Source: Bartonella sp. ML70XJBT.G (GTDB lineage Bacteria; Pseudomonadota; Alphaproteobacteria; Rhizobiales; Rhizobiaceae). From it: DNA of 64,000 nucleotides. The translations under genes were made by a program, and so were the position numbers. Under the pieces are notes generated by a model, which did not search any database, had not been told where the DNA came from, and was given only the letters and a program-made list of their open reading frames with translations. Position 1 is the stretch's first letter; every line of letters begins with the position of its first letter. The stretch spans positions 62,001 to 126,000 of the forward strand of contig NZ_JAQITA010000003.1 in NCBI RefSeq assembly GCF_028618575.1. Direction: 5' to 3'. Below, piece after piece: positions 39,696-49,920 of this stretch.

Positions 39696-40294
39696 AAAAG
39701 ATTACCTGACTTTTTTTTGCTATAAATACTTTTTTTGATAATTTTTTTGTATCGCTTTTGTTGAAAACGGGCAATTGCTCTATAAACACCTATATAAGAT
39801 AAGCTGCTAAAAATGATACCTAAAAGAGTACCACCTAAAATCATCGGTCTCATGATTGAAACCCATGCTCCCTTGAAAAGAAGAGATACATTTGACAATG
39901 TTAAACCATCAAACAGAGCACGAATTTGCGAAAGAGAAATCTCATCTACATTGCTAAAAAATGATAAACAGAAATAGCCTATCTTATAATCGGCCATAAC
40001 AATAAGCAAAAATGTAAGGGGATTAGAAAAAACCGTGCCAATGATTGCTGCTGCAAAATTTGCCCGTAAAACCCAAGAAAAAAAGATTGCTAAAATAATA
40101 TGCATCCCAAAGAGAGGCGAACAAGCCAAAAAAATCCCTATAGCAAATCCCAAAGCAACTTTATGCGGCGTTGCTGATATACGCAAAATACGTTTACGTA
40201 TGTAGCTAAATGAGCGAGAAAATGAACGACGTGGCCATAACCAAAGTCGAATACGCTTTATAAAATCTATTGGTTCTCGACGACGAAAAAGCAT
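39692..40294 (-). CDS. DUF2062 family membrane protein
   Basis: About 200 residues. The N-terminus is basic and arginine-rich ([16 protein letters not shown]). It is followed by the DUF2062 core with [23 protein letters not shown] and [11 protein letters not shown] (about residues 43-100), and a further hydrophobic segment near 150-175. The function is unknown; in rhizobia the family lies near rsh/pyrE/acpS as here. I chose ATG 40294, although starts up to 40339 remain possible. Confidence 0.83.
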   Translation of the reverse strand: MLFRRREPIDFIKRIRLWLWPRRSFSRSFSYIRKRILRISATPHKVALGFAIGIFLACSPLFGMHIILAIFFSWVLRANFAAAIIGTVFSNPLTFLLIVMADYKIGYFCLSFFSNVDEISLSQIRALFDGLTLSNVSLLFKGAWVSIMRPMILGGTLLGIIFSSLSYIGVYRAIARFQQKRYKKIIKKSIYSKKKSGNLL

Positions 40295-40391
40295 ATGATT
40301 CTCAATATACATCCTATGACAATGAAATAATTTGTACAATTCAAAGAGATTTCTTTCCGTTTTTTTTGCCTAAAAAACAATAGAAAGACAA

Positions 40392-40970
40392 TTAAATATT
40401 TCGACTTCCTGGTTTGATCGCTGGGAGTGCTGCAAGTTCAGCAGGAAGCGCATCATGAGCGTAAGAAGCTATCTCATATTCAGCAAGTGCAATCAAGGGA
40501 ACTCCAACATCAACTTTACCACCAGAACGATCAAGAATACATGCACTCGCCAAAACATCTGCTCCCACAGCAACCAAGGCCTCAACCGTCTCACGAATAG
40601 AGAGGCCCGTTGTTACAATATCTTCAACAATCACAACCCGTGCCCCCTGTTTGATGTCAAAACGACGCAATTCAAATACGCCATTGACACGCTCTACCCA
40701 CAGAGAAGGAATACCAAGATGACGTGAAGTCTCATAGGAGGGAATAAGACCACCAATCGCAGGACCAACTACATAATCAATATGCCCCTCGATTGATTCT
40801 CTGATTTTTGCGGCCAATCCACGACATAACTTCTCCGTCAAATCAGCATGCATAAATACTTTCGCCTTCTGCATATAAATAGCACTATGACGGCCTGAAG
40901 TTAAAATAAAATGTCCTTCCAAAATAGCATCTGCTTGTTTAAAAATAGTAATCACATCTTCTGTATTCAT
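40392..40970 (-). CDS. pyrE: Orotate phosphoribosyltransferase
   Basis: Forms OMP from orotate and PRPP. The N-terminus MNTEDVITIFKQADAILEGH is followed by FILTSGRHS, the PRPP-binding loop VVIVEDIVTTGLS (about residues 115-127) and a C-terminal segment typical of the longer OPRT type. The frame extends upstream into rsh, but AGAGAG precedes ATG 40970, giving the standard 192 residues. It lies 17 bases after rsh. Confidence 0.95.
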   Translation of the reverse strand: MNTEDVITIFKQADAILEGHFILTSGRHSAIYMQKAKVFMHADLTEKLCRGLAAKIRESIEGHIDYVVGPAIGGLIPSYETSRHLGIPSLWVERVNGVFELRRFDIKQGARVVIVEDIVTTGLSIRETVEALVAVGADVLASACILDRSGGKVDVGVPLIALAEYEIASYAHDALPAELAALPAIKPGSRNI

Positions 40971-40987
40971 TGCAAAATCTCTCTTTT

Positions 40988-43213
40988 TCATCCATGAACC
41001 CGCCGTACTGCACTCACCGAACCTGCCTCTTTTAACTGAGAAAAAATACGATTCAAATGTTTTAAATCCCAAACTTCCAAATCCATCATAATTTCTGTGA
41101 AATCTGGGGCTGTATGAATAAGAGATAAATTTTGAATATTGGCATCATTAGCAGAAATCACTTGAGTAATTTCCGCTAAAGAACCAGGGCTATTAACAGC
41201 CAAAATATTAATCCGAGCTGGAAAACGTTCACTCATTTGGGCATCAATATCCCAGCGAACATCAATCCATCGTTCTGGCTGATCATCATAGGCCATCAAA
41301 GCCGAAGACTGTATCGGATAAATGACTATCCCCGCCCCTGGTTGCATGATGCCAACAATCCGATCTCCTGGAACTGCTCCTTCAGGAGAAAAACGTACTG
41401 GAATATCACCACGAGTTCCTCGAATAGGTAATGCCTTAGATTGACGTTTCTCTGCAGTTGCATCCTTTTCATTTTCCGGAACTTTAAAAATCATCCCTTG
41501 GGCATTTTCAATGTTAAACCAACCTTCTTCCCCAGGCTTGAAAGATGACTTTTGTACCACACGGTGATCTTGATAATCAGGATAAACTGCTTTAATGACA
41601 TCGGCAGAGGGTAACTCACCGCGTCCAACAGCAGCCAAGACATCTTCCACATCTTTGCGTGCTAAACGTGGCAAAACTTGCTTAAGAATATCTTTGGAAA
41701 ATTGTTTTCCCACATAGTCAAATGAACGCTCAAGTATACGATATCCCAAACCTGAATATTGCTTGCGTACCGCCGCACGCGTTGCACGGCGAATGGCTGA
41801 GCGTGCTTTGCCCGTTACAACAAGAAACTCCCACGCTGCTGGTGGAATTTGAGCTTGTGAACGGATAATATCAACTTCATCACCATTTTTTAATTTTGTC
41901 ATTAAAGGCATAATACGTCCATTAATTTTTACCCCAACACAAGAATCACCAATATCAGTATGCACTGCATAAGCAAAATCAATAGGGGTCGCACCTTTGG
42001 GAAAGGCAATCAATCGACCCTTCGGCGTAAAACAAAAAACTTGATCCTGAAAAAGCTCAAGCTTGGTATGTTCTAAAAATTCTTCTGGATTATCTCCATC
42101 TGACAGAGATTGAATCGTTTGGCGCAACCAAGCATAGGCATTGGTTTCATTTGATAACTTCGCAGTTGAATAATTGGAACCATGATCTTTGTAAATGGAA
42201 TGTGCTGCAACGCCATATTCAGCAATTTCATCCATAGCAGCAGTTCTAATCTGAAGTTCAACACGTTGCCTTGAGGGACCTACGATCGTTGTATGAATGG
42301 AACGATAATCATTCTGCTTTGGTATTGAAATATAATCTTTAAAACGTCCAGGAACCATAGGCCATGTCGTATGGATAACACCAAGAGCGCGATAACAATC
42401 ATTCACTGTGTCAACAATCACGCGAAAGCCAAAAATATCGGATAATTGTTCAAAAGATAATGCCTTGCTTTCCATTTTACGAAAAACGGAATACGATTTT
42501 TTCTGGCGGCTTTTAACATCTGCTTTAATGCCATTCTCGAAAAAAAGTTTTGCTAGTTCATTTTCAATCCTAGAAAGCAAATCACGATTGCGCTTTGATA
42601 ATTCAGAAAGTCTATTGGTTATTGTACGATAACCTTCCGGATTCAAATAAAAGAAAGAGAGATCTTCTAACTCTTCGCGCATATCCTGCATACCCATACG
42701 ACCTGCAAGGGGCGCATAAATATCCATCGTCTCTTCAGCAATACGCCGACGCTTATCATCACGCATAACACCAAGGGTACGCATATTATGAAGACGATCA
42801 GCAAGTTTTACTAAAAGAACACGGACATCATCAGAAATAGCAATAAGAAGTTTACGCAAATTTTCTGCTTGTACCGCTTTCTTCGATACAAGGTCAAGCT
42901 TATTAAGTTTTGTAAGCCCTTCAACCAACTTACCAATTTCAGATCCAAAAAGTTGGTCAATTTCTGCTCGGGTCGCACTTGTATCTTCAATAGTATCATG
43001 CAAAAGAGCAACAGCAATTGTCGCTTCATCCAACCGCATATCGGTTAAAATAGCAGCAACCTCTAAGGGATGAGAAAAATAAAGATCACCCGAAGCACGC
43101 TTTTGATGACCATGCTTTCGCATCGCATAATCATAGGCCTTCTTTAGCAGAGCCTCATCTACGTCAGCCTTGTAACGTTGAACACGCCCAACAAGCTCAC
43201 ACTGACGCATCAT
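40988..43213 (-). CDS. rsh: Bifunctional (p)ppGpp synthetase/hydrolase Rsh
   Basis: Single RelA/SpoT homologue for the stringent response, 741 residues. The hydrolase HD domain carries LLHDTIEDT (about residues 70-78), so hydrolysis is probably active. The synthetase domain (about 230-350) includes FGFRVIVDTVNDCYRALG and DYISIPKQNDYRSIHTT. The TGS domain is at about 385-450 (VFCFTPKGRLIAFPKGATPIDFAY), with a C-terminal ACT domain from about 665. AAGGAT precedes the start. The stringent response controls virulence genes in related Bartonella and Brucella. Confidence 0.95.
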   Translation of the reverse strand: MMRQCELVGRVQRYKADVDEALLKKAYDYAMRKHGHQKRASGDLYFSHPLEVAAILTDMRLDEATIAVALLHDTIEDTSATRAEIDQLFGSEIGKLVEGLTKLNKLDLVSKKAVQAENLRKLLIAISDDVRVLLVKLADRLHNMRTLGVMRDDKRRRIAEETMDIYAPLAGRMGMQDMREELEDLSFFYLNPEGYRTITNRLSELSKRNRDLLSRIENELAKLFFENGIKADVKSRQKKSYSVFRKMESKALSFEQLSDIFGFRVIVDTVNDCYRALGVIHTTWPMVPGRFKDYISIPKQNDYRSIHTTIVGPSRQRVELQIRTAAMDEIAEYGVAAHSIYKDHGSNYSTAKLSNETNAYAWLRQTIQSLSDGDNPEEFLEHTKLELFQDQVFCFTPKGRLIAFPKGATPIDFAYAVHTDIGDSCVGVKINGRIMPLMTKLKNGDEVDIIRSQAQIPPAAWEFLVVTGKARSAIRRATRAAVRKQYSGLGYRILERSFDYVGKQFSKDILKQVLPRLARKDVEDVLAAVGRGELPSADVIKAVYPDYQDHRVVQKSSFKPGEEGWFNIENAQGMIFKVPENEKDATAEKRQSKALPIRGTRGDIPVRFSPEGAVPGDRIVGIMQPGAGIVIYPIQSSALMAYDDQPERWIDVRWDIDAQMSERFPARINILAVNSPGSLAEITQVISANDANIQNLSLIHTAPDFTEIMMDLEVWDLKHLNRIFSQLKEAGSVSAVRRVHG

Positions 43214-43344
43214 ACGAGTATATCCTTTATATCTTCACAATTTAATCCCTGTTGAATATGAATATTCTCTTAATAAAAGACAAGAAAAATAACCGCTACC
43301 GTATGACACAAGTATATTTGCTTTCGTAATACAAACTGCCGCAA

Positions 43345-43743
43345 TTAATAATCGTCGCTCTTCTCTGGAACAACCAAACCTTCAATGCCCGCTAAAAGCT
43401 CTTCTTCAGACATATGATCGAATGAACTTCCCTCTTCCTCCATTGAGGCTTCAAAAATGTTCTCAGCTTCACCCGATTGCGTAATAAATCCACTCGCCAT
43501 TTCTGGCTCATCCACTTCCACATGCTTTTGCAACGAATGAATAAGATCTTCTTTTAAATCGGCAGGTGATAATGTCTCGTCTGCTATTTCACGTAAAGCA
43601 ACCACTGGATTTTTATCATTATCACGATCAACCGTAATTTGTGCACCCTGTGAAATCTGACGCGCCCGATGCCCAGCTAAAAGCACCAGCTCAAAGCGAT
43701 TATCGACTTTATCAACACAATCTTCTACCGTTACGCGGGCCAT
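43345..43743 (-). CDS. rpoZ: RNA polymerase omega subunit
   Basis: Small RNAP subunit, 132 residues. The N-terminal [21 protein letters not shown] is followed by [12 protein letters not shown] and [11 protein letters not shown], the conserved omega core. The acidic C-terminal tail is longer than in E. coli, as in other Rhizobiales. It is the first gene of the rpoZ-rsh-pyrE series, 131 bases upstream of rsh. Confidence 0.95.
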   Translation of the reverse strand: MARVTVEDCVDKVDNRFELVLLAGHRARQISQGAQITVDRDNDKNPVVALREIADETLSPADLKEDLIHSLQKHVEVDEPEMASGFITQSGEAENIFEASMEEEGSSFDHMSEEELLAGIEGLVVPEKSDDY

Positions 43744-44348
43744 TTATGCTTCTTTCTTAAATATTAAAAAACTTCATAATGTCTGTAGAGTATATACAAT
43801 AAACAAAATAAAACACAAGAAAAACAATGCAGGCTTTTATATTTTTTGCTCAAAGAGCTCATTTAAAATTTCTTGAAAGCTTTATAAAAATGCATAACCT
43901 TTTTAAGTTTGTATCAGTACAATTTTAAAATAAGAGATTTAAAAAATGCTGGTTTCAAACAAAAACTATACTTGTTTGTTCAAACCTTTCTCTCCTTTTG
44001 GGAGTACATCCTTTTACGTTATACGAACCATTCCAATTATTAAAAATCGTTTGCTCTCATGATAGTTTTCTCTATACACTAATTTTTCTCTCTACACTAT
44101 AATAATGTATTCATTAAAAACAGAACCTTTATTCCATTAACGTCGTATTCGTTCCTCTCTTATTATTTATAGGATAAATCACTGAAATGATCAGTACTCT
44201 TTGAAAACTAAGAAGCAATATCTTGTGTTAAAGTTTGTTACTAAATAACACATTTGTATTCATTATAGTTGTTCATAAAGAGATGATCCGTCATATACCT
44301 TATAAACAACTCAAAAGAATTTTTATAAAAAATGATGAATACTCTCTC
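43744..44348. other. Divergent spacer between rpoZ and the UDG gene
   Basis: About 600 bases holding the rpoZ promoter (leftward) and the UDG promoter (rightward). It contains an 18-base-period tandem duplication at about 44066-44101 (TTTTCTCTATACACTA, then TTTTCTCTCTACACTA). The first 100 bases or so may instead be the true 5' end of the UDG gene if a TTG (44235) or ATG (44283) start is used. Confidence 0.5.
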
Positions 44349-45017
44349 ATGAATTGCCAATCAACATCGCTGTGCCCAGAACCGCCGCAAAATTGTAATT
44401 TATGCCCACGCTTGCATAAATTCATCTCTGACTGGCGCATAAAAGAACCAAGCTGGCATAATGCTCCGGTGCGCCCATTCTTTCCTTATAAAGGTGCTGA
44501 TACAACACGCCTTCTCATCGTTGGTCTTGCTCCTGGATTACGAGGAGCAAATCGAACTGGGCGTCCGTTTACTGGTGATTATGCTGGACACTTGCTTTAT
44601 TCCACTTTGAAAAAGTTTGGTTTTGCCCAAGGGAACTTTGAAGAAAGAGCCGATGATAGTCTTGAATTAATTGATGCAGCAATTGTTAACTCAGTTCGTT
44701 GTGTTCCACCAGAAAACAAACCTACTGGTGCAGAAATCAATACGTGCCGATATTTTTTTTCACCTCTTTTAACAAATCTTCCCAAGCTGAAAGCTGTTAT
44801 CACCCTTGGCACCATTGCGCACCACTCAACACTTCGTGCTCTTAATGCAAAAATTTTAGCACATCCCTTTGGACATGGAGAAATAAACAACATTGGTAGA
44901 TTACGCATCTTTTCCAGCTATCATTGTTCACGCTATAATACCAACACTGGCCGCTTAACGGATGCTATGTTCCATCAGATTTTCGAAGCAGTAAGAACAT
45001 ATCTGGATCAATGCTAA
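44349..45017 (+). CDS. Uracil-DNA glycosylase family 5 (UdgB-like)
   Basis: Base-excision repair enzyme. It has N-terminal cysteines for a 4Fe-4S cluster (CNLCPRL, about residues 16-22), the active-site motif LLIVGLAPGLRGANRTGRPFTGD, and the C-terminal motif HCSRYNTNTGR that fits type-5 UDG. An NSVRCVPPENKPT segment lies between. I chose ATG 44349, where conservation seems to begin, although it lacks a good ribosome-binding site; upstream TTG 44235 or ATG 44283 would extend it. It has 222 residues and is convergent with smpB. Confidence 0.84.
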   Translation: MNCQSTSLCPEPPQNCNLCPRLHKFISDWRIKEPSWHNAPVRPFFPYKGADTTRLLIVGLAPGLRGANRTGRPFTGDYAGHLLYSTLKKFGFAQGNFEERADDSLELIDAAIVNSVRCVPPENKPTGAEINTCRYFFSPLLTNLPKLKAVITLGTIAHHSTLRALNAKILAHPFGHGEINNIGRLRIFSSYHCSRYNTNTGRLTDAMFHQIFEAVRTYLDQC

Positions 45018-45057
45018 ATCTCTTTCGTCGTGCTATAAAAATACACAAACAAATCTG

Positions 45058-45534
45058 TTATCCATAGCTTTTTAAAAGTCTTGCTTTTTCACGTCCCCAA
45101 TCCCGTTTTTTCTCCGTCTCGCGTTTATCGTGAAGTTTTTTTCCACGTGCCAGAGCAATTTCTAACTTAGCACGTCCTTTTTCATTAAAATAGAGTTTAA
45201 GAGGAACAAGTGTCATTCCTTCACGAGAAGTTGCGTTAAAAAAACGCGCCATTTCACGTCTTGAAATTAATAACTTACGCAAACGACGGGGCTCATGATT
45301 AAAACGATTAGCTTGCGTATATTCAGGAATATAGCTGTTCACTAACCATAATTCTCCATTTTCAAAGCTCGCATAACTTTCAGCAATATTGGCATGGTTA
45401 GAACGCAAAGATTTTACTTCTGCTCCCTGTAATACCAGACCAGCCTCAAGATTATCCAGAATTTCATAATGAAAACGAGCTTTACGATTGTCAGCAATTA
45501 TTTTTCGTACTGGCGCATTCTTTTTTTTAATCAT
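45058..45534 (-). CDS. smpB: SsrA-binding protein SmpB
   Basis: tmRNA partner in ribosome rescue. The N-terminus is [21 protein letters not shown], and the oligonucleotide-binding core includes GAEVKSLR and [14 protein letters not shown]. The C-terminal basic helix region is [15 protein letters not shown]. It has 158 residues. It lies 9 bases downstream of dapA, the usual dapA-smpB order in Rhizobiales. Confidence 0.97.
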   Translation of the reverse strand: MIKKKNAPVRKIIADNRKARFHYEILDNLEAGLVLQGAEVKSLRSNHANIAESYASFENGELWLVNSYIPEYTQANRFNHEPRRLRKLLISRREMARFFNATSREGMTLVPLKLYFNEKGRAKLEIALARGKKLHDKRETEKKRDWGREKARLLKSYG

Positions 45535-45543
45535 GGCTACACT

Positions 45544-46428
45544 TTATTCTTTAAGCAAACCTGCATGGTGTAAAGCTGCATCAATACTCTTCTTTGTGGT
45601 ATCCGCTAATGGAACAATCGGTGAACGGACAGTACTCCCACAAATCCCTAATTTAGCAGCAGCATATTTAATACCGGCAGGACTTGGTTCAATAAATACT
45701 GCACGATTGAGAGGCATAAGACGATCATTTAATTCGCGGGCTGTCTCATAATCACCACGCAAACAAGCCGCCTGAAGCTCTGCACACAGCTTTGGAGCAA
45801 CATTGGAGGAAACCGAAATACACCCTACACCTCCATGTGCATTAAAACCTAATGCTGTACAATCATCTCCAGAAAGCTGTATAAAGTCTTTACCACATTT
45901 TTCACGTTGTTCACTTACACGCTCAATTTTGCTCGTCGCATCTTTGACACCAATGATATTTTTAAAATCTTGGCATAGATCTCTCATCGTTTCCACGCTC
46001 ATATCGATAATAGAACGACCGGGAATATTGTAAATTATAATCGGTATAGAAATAGCCTTCGCAATGGAAGAAAAATGCGTGTACAAACCAACCTGATTAG
46101 GCCGGTTATAATAAGGAGTGACAACCAAAACGGCATCTGCACCTGCCTTCTCTGCATGTTGTGCAAGCTCTACAGCTTCACTGGTACTATTTGATCCTGC
46201 ACCCGCAACAACAGGAACACGCTTAGCAGCTTGTTCAACACATAATTCTATAACCCTTTTGTGCTCTTCATGACTTAAAGTGGGTGATTCACCGGTTGTT
46301 CCAACAGGACTTACACCATTAACACCTTGTACAATTTGCCACTCAACAAAATTGCAAAATGCTTCCTCATCAATAGCGCCTTTATCATCAAACGGTGTGA
46401 TAAGCGCAGTTATGGCTCCCTTGAGCAT
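45544..46428 (-). CDS. dapA: 4-hydroxy-tetrahydrodipicolinate synthase
   Basis: First step of the lysine/diaminopimelate branch, condensing pyruvate with aspartate semialdehyde. It has the [14 protein letters not shown] motif (about residues 43-56), the catalytic Tyr in IIYNIPGRS (about 135) and the Schiff-base Lys in GVKDATSK (about 162). It has 294 residues. GGGAG precedes the ATG. It supplies meso-DAP for peptidoglycan. Confidence 0.96.
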   Translation of the reverse strand: MLKGAITALITPFDDKGAIDEEAFCNFVEWQIVQGVNGVSPVGTTGESPTLSHEEHKRVIELCVEQAAKRVPVVAGAGSNSTSEAVELAQHAEKAGADAVLVVTPYYNRPNQVGLYTHFSSIAKAISIPIIIYNIPGRSIIDMSVETMRDLCQDFKNIIGVKDATSKIERVSEQREKCGKDFIQLSGDDCTALGFNAHGGVGCISVSSNVAPKLCAELQAACLRGDYETARELNDRLMPLNRAVFIEPSPAGIKYAAAKLGICGSTVRSPIVPLADTTKKSIDAALHHAGLLKE

Positions 46429-46675
46429 AATAAACTCCCTCTCATGTTCTCTTGTTCTTTTTTAATAGCCTTTTTAAATTATCCCATGATAGAACATAAT
46501 CTCGCTCTGTTATTGAAGCAAGATGAATTTCACAATACACGCATTCGATTTAATATGTACCTTCTTCAATTCTGATACCTCTTTAAAATATCAGCCTATG
46601 TTAACTCGTTTTTCACGCTTCTCTTCTAAAAGTTTCGAGCGTTTTTCAAAAACAAGGTTTCAAGGTTTTTTCTTT

Positions 46676-48784
46676 ATGCGTACCCTTTTTGCCCTCTTTT
46701 TTTTACAGACCTTTATTGTACTTATACTGGCAACCATAGTTCCATTTTCAAGTGCATGGGCACAAACACCCTTTTTGCATGGAAACGCACCAATCCCTTT
46801 GGCTCGCCCCACCCCCTTTGTTTCCAAAAAAGAAACTGCAAAACCTCTTCAACAATTACACTCGGCACCCCATAATTTCCCTGCACCTCATCATAATTCT
46901 CCTCTTCAACAACTTAAAGTTGGTTTAGATGCACTTTTTAATAACAATATTGCAAAAACAATAAATCTACGTAATTCATTGTTAAAGAATAGCCTTGATC
47001 GTCATATTTTGACATGGGCGATCGCTATATCCGGTCAAGTCAATATACCAAGCTCTGAAATATTCAATGCAATAAAAGAACTCAAAGGGTGGCCTAGTAT
47101 AGATATTATGCAACGTAATGCTGAACGTGCTTTTATTAATGAAAATAATTTCAACCACGCCATCCTCCAAAAATTTGCTCATCATCCCCCCCTAACAGCA
47201 CAAGGAATGGCGCGGTTTGCTAAAGCACTTATTGCAACTGGACAAAGCACTCGTGCGCGACAAATTATTGCACCATGGTGGTATAACACAAAACTCAATG
47301 CAAAAGAAGAAGAGCTGATTCTTAAAAATGCCAGTGTTGTGCTCAAACCTATCGATCATTTAAAACGTATGCAATTTATGCTTTATGCTCATCGCTTTGA
47401 TTCAGCAGAGCGTGTTGCAAAATTAGCGCGTGCTCAATCTCTTTTTAATGCTTTTGTCGCCGTTGAAAAAAATGATCCTAGAGCCACGCAAAAATTACGC
47501 GCTGTGGAAAGAGAATGGAGAAAAGATCCTCTTTTACAATTTGCTCAAATTCGCCATCTTCGACGAACTGGAGAATATAATACAGCTGCAACACTTATGA
47601 TGAGAACACCAAAGAATGCATTAAACCTGATGAACTCTCACGCATTGTGGAAAGAGCAACGCGCCCTTTCTCGAGAAATGCTCGATTTAAATAAACCTCA
47701 AATTGCTTATCAACTCGTTACTATAATACATCATGGTATGACCTCTTTATTGGCAGTGGATGCTGAATTTCACGCAGGTTGGTATGCACTCCGATTTCTT
47801 CATAATCCTAAATTGGCAATGCACCATTTTTCACGTATTCCTCAATTCTCTTCTTCACCTCTTTCAGTTTCCCGTGGCTACTATTGGATGGGACGAACAG
47901 CGGAAACTCTAGGTGAACATAAAAACGCCCAGAATTATTTTCATCGCGCAGCCCATTTTGGTGCAACTTATTATGGTCAATTAGCAGCTTCACGGCTTAA
48001 TCAAAAAAAACTTGAAATTTCTTTTCCCAAGCCAACAGCTACTGAACGAAAACGTTTTAGTGCACGAGAAGCTATTAAAGCAATTGAACGTCTTGAAGAA
48101 GCCGGCTATGCTCATTTAGCTAAATTTTTTTATAGGGAACTTGGTGAAAAAATAGAAAGTCCTGGTGAATTAGCTCTTCTGGCTGTGATGGCTGAAAAAA
48201 ATGGTGACTATTATACCAGCCTCAAAATCGGGAAAACGGCTGTTTATCAAGGGAAAAATGTTGGTGCACTTTCCCATCCTATAGGAGCTATACCAACCTC
48301 TGCTAAGGTTTCTGGTGCAGAACCAGCACTTGTTTATGCCATTGCACGTCAAGAAAGTGAATTTAATCCAACTGCCATATCAAAAGCAGGTGCACAAGGC
48401 ATACTCCAATTGCTGCCGACCACAGCAAAAACACTGGCAAAGAAGTATTCAATTATATGGTCACCCAAAAAATTGAGCAGTGATGCTAGTTATAACGCTA
48501 TATTAGGGAGCTATTTTCTCAATGAACAATTGGAACGTTTTAACGGATCCTATATACTCACTCTTATCGGTTACAATGCAGGATCCCGTCGTGTTGATGA
48601 ATGGATCAAACGTTATGGTGATCCTCGAGGGCAATCCCTTGATAAAGTCATCGATTGGATTGAACGCATTCCTTATACAGAAACACGTAATTACGTCATG
48701 CGTGTGATGGAAAATTATGGGGTTTACAAAGCAAGGCTGACGGGAAAAACAGACATAAAAGCCGATCTTCTTTCCGGCCGATGA
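46676..48784 (+). CDS. slt: Soluble lytic murein transglycosylase
   Basis: Periplasmic muramidase forming 1,6-anhydromuropeptides. A signal peptide (about residues 1-32, ending AWAQ) is followed by a long helical U-domain and the C-terminal SLT domain: catalytic Glu in IARQESEFNP, GAQGILQLLPTTA, IGYNAGSRRV and RNYVMRVMENYGVY. I chose ATG 46676 because AAGG lies 10 bases upstream and the signal peptide then starts normally; the frame is open to 46523. It has 702 residues. Confidence 0.92.
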   Translation: MRTLFALFFLQTFIVLILATIVPFSSAWAQTPFLHGNAPIPLARPTPFVSKKETAKPLQQLHSAPHNFPAPHHNSPLQQLKVGLDALFNNNIAKTINLRNSLLKNSLDRHILTWAIAISGQVNIPSSEIFNAIKELKGWPSIDIMQRNAERAFINENNFNHAILQKFAHHPPLTAQGMARFAKALIATGQSTRARQIIAPWWYNTKLNAKEEELILKNASVVLKPIDHLKRMQFMLYAHRFDSAERVAKLARAQSLFNAFVAVEKNDPRATQKLRAVEREWRKDPLLQFAQIRHLRRTGEYNTAATLMMRTPKNALNLMNSHALWKEQRALSREMLDLNKPQIAYQLVTIIHHGMTSLLAVDAEFHAGWYALRFLHNPKLAMHHFSRIPQFSSSPLSVSRGYYWMGRTAETLGEHKNAQNYFHRAAHFGATYYGQLAASRLNQKKLEISFPKPTATERKRFSAREAIKAIERLEEAGYAHLAKFFYRELGEKIESPGELALLAVMAEKNGDYYTSLKIGKTAVYQGKNVGALSHPIGAIPTSAKVSGAEPALVYAIARQESEFNPTAISKAGAQGILQLLPTTAKTLAKKYSIIWSPKKLSSDASYNAILGSYFLNEQLERFNGSYILTLIGYNAGSRRVDEWIKRYGDPRGQSLDKVIDWIERIPYTETRNYVMRVMENYGVYKARLTGKTDIKADLLSGR

Positions 48785-48904
48785 AAATGAAACAACTCCA
48801 ATTTGCCCCAAAACTGCTTACTCTCGTTTTTCATCATATATGTTACAATCATTGTAGCAATATAATATAAGGTATGAAGAGAATTAACCCGCTTTCCTTG
48901 AAAA

Positions 48905-49774
48905 TCAATTAAATATCAATGACACTCTTATAATCTTGTTCACTTTTGATGGAGGGGGAGGAGGAAAAGAGCCTACACGCTCAACTGCTTTCATCGCTAA
49001 TCGATCAAGTTCTAGGTCACCCGCAGAAACAACAACACGACTCGAAAAAACACTTCCCTGTTCATGCACTCTAAACTCTAATGTCACTGTCCCTTTTGTA
49101 CGACTGATACGCTGTCCTGTAACATAACTTTTTTGCTTTTCTAATTGTGCCTGTACCTTTGTCAACCACTCTCTTAACAATGCATCTGCACGCGCTGCCG
49201 TATCACCGCCCTGAGCAGCGATAGACGCACGGATAGCCTTCACAGCGGGCTGTTTTACCACTGCCTTTTGTGATGTTACTTTTTTATCACGCGCTTTATG
49301 CTCACTTTTTTGAGGTAAAGGCTCCTCCAAAGATTTGAGAACCGTAAAATTATCCTTTTCTAAAGTATGCTGAAGCTCTTCCGGTTGAACCTCATCTATT
49401 TCTTCTAATGTTTCTGGCTCTTGCTCTGACAAATCAGACGACAACTCTTCTGGCTCTGTGCTAACATTTGATAGATCTGTATCAATATCTGGCGAATCCG
49501 TGTCCATATCGGAATAAAGAGGCTCTTGGACAAACGTCAGCATAATTGGAGGTGAAAGCATACCCTTACCCACACCAGTATCGCAGAAATAAAACTGTGC
49601 TCCCAATGCCACATGCAAAGAAACGGCGCAAATAAACCCACCAATCCAAAGAGTGAATAACCGCCTTGTATTTGCAAAAATCATCGCTTCTTCCGCTGCC
49701 TTTATATTTGGTCTTATTTTCATTAAAACAGGCTCTTTTGAAATTGCAACTTTTTTCTTGACTGATTTTGTCAT
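48905..49774 (-). CDS. tonB: TonB energy transducer of the hemin locus
   Basis: Couples the proton motive force to outer-membrane receptors, probably HutA. It has one membrane anchor (about residues 39-59), a long periplasmic linker that is acidic (many D/E, S/T) rather than the usual Pro-Lys repeat, then a basic stretch. The C-terminal TonB domain (about 205-289) includes GTVTLEFRVHEQG and ALERVGSFPPPP-like AVERVGSFPPPPP. I chose ATG 49774; the frame also reaches a TTG at 49813. It is divergent from hutA, sharing a promoter region of 146 bases. Confidence 0.88.
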   Translation of the reverse strand: MTKSVKKKVAISKEPVLMKIRPNIKAAEEAMIFANTRRLFTLWIGGFICAVSLHVALGAQFYFCDTGVGKGMLSPPIMLTFVQEPLYSDMDTDSPDIDTDLSNVSTEPEELSSDLSEQEPETLEEIDEVQPEELQHTLEKDNFTVLKSLEEPLPQKSEHKARDKKVTSQKAVVKQPAVKAIRASIAAQGGDTAARADALLREWLTKVQAQLEKQKSYVTGQRISRTKGTVTLEFRVHEQGSVFSSRVVVSAGDLELDRLAMKAVERVGSFPPPPPSKVNKIIRVSLIFN

Positions 49775-49920
49775 GTTTAATATGGTCTCGCTGTGGTTTT
49801 GTGCTGAAGTCAAATCACTCTTGCTTGGTTGGCCAATTCGTTATCGGTGGGTCAAGCGTTTTTCTATGTAAAGTTTTAAGCAAACGAGGGGGTCGTTTTA
49901 AGAAAAGGTTATGATGTGTT
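49775..49920. promoter_or_regulatory. Divergent tonB/hutA control region
   Basis: A 146-base region between opposed genes. Bases 49827-49853 carry GGTTG-N4-ATTCGTTA-N4-TGG-N-T, which recurs ungapped upstream of hemS (52278-52303). An imperfect dyad surrounds it (CTTGGTT at 49824 with GGTCAAG at 49850). It is a candidate site for an iron/heme regulator such as Irr; a hemin-response element called the H-box has been described in Bartonella, but I cannot verify identity here. Confidence 0.45.
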
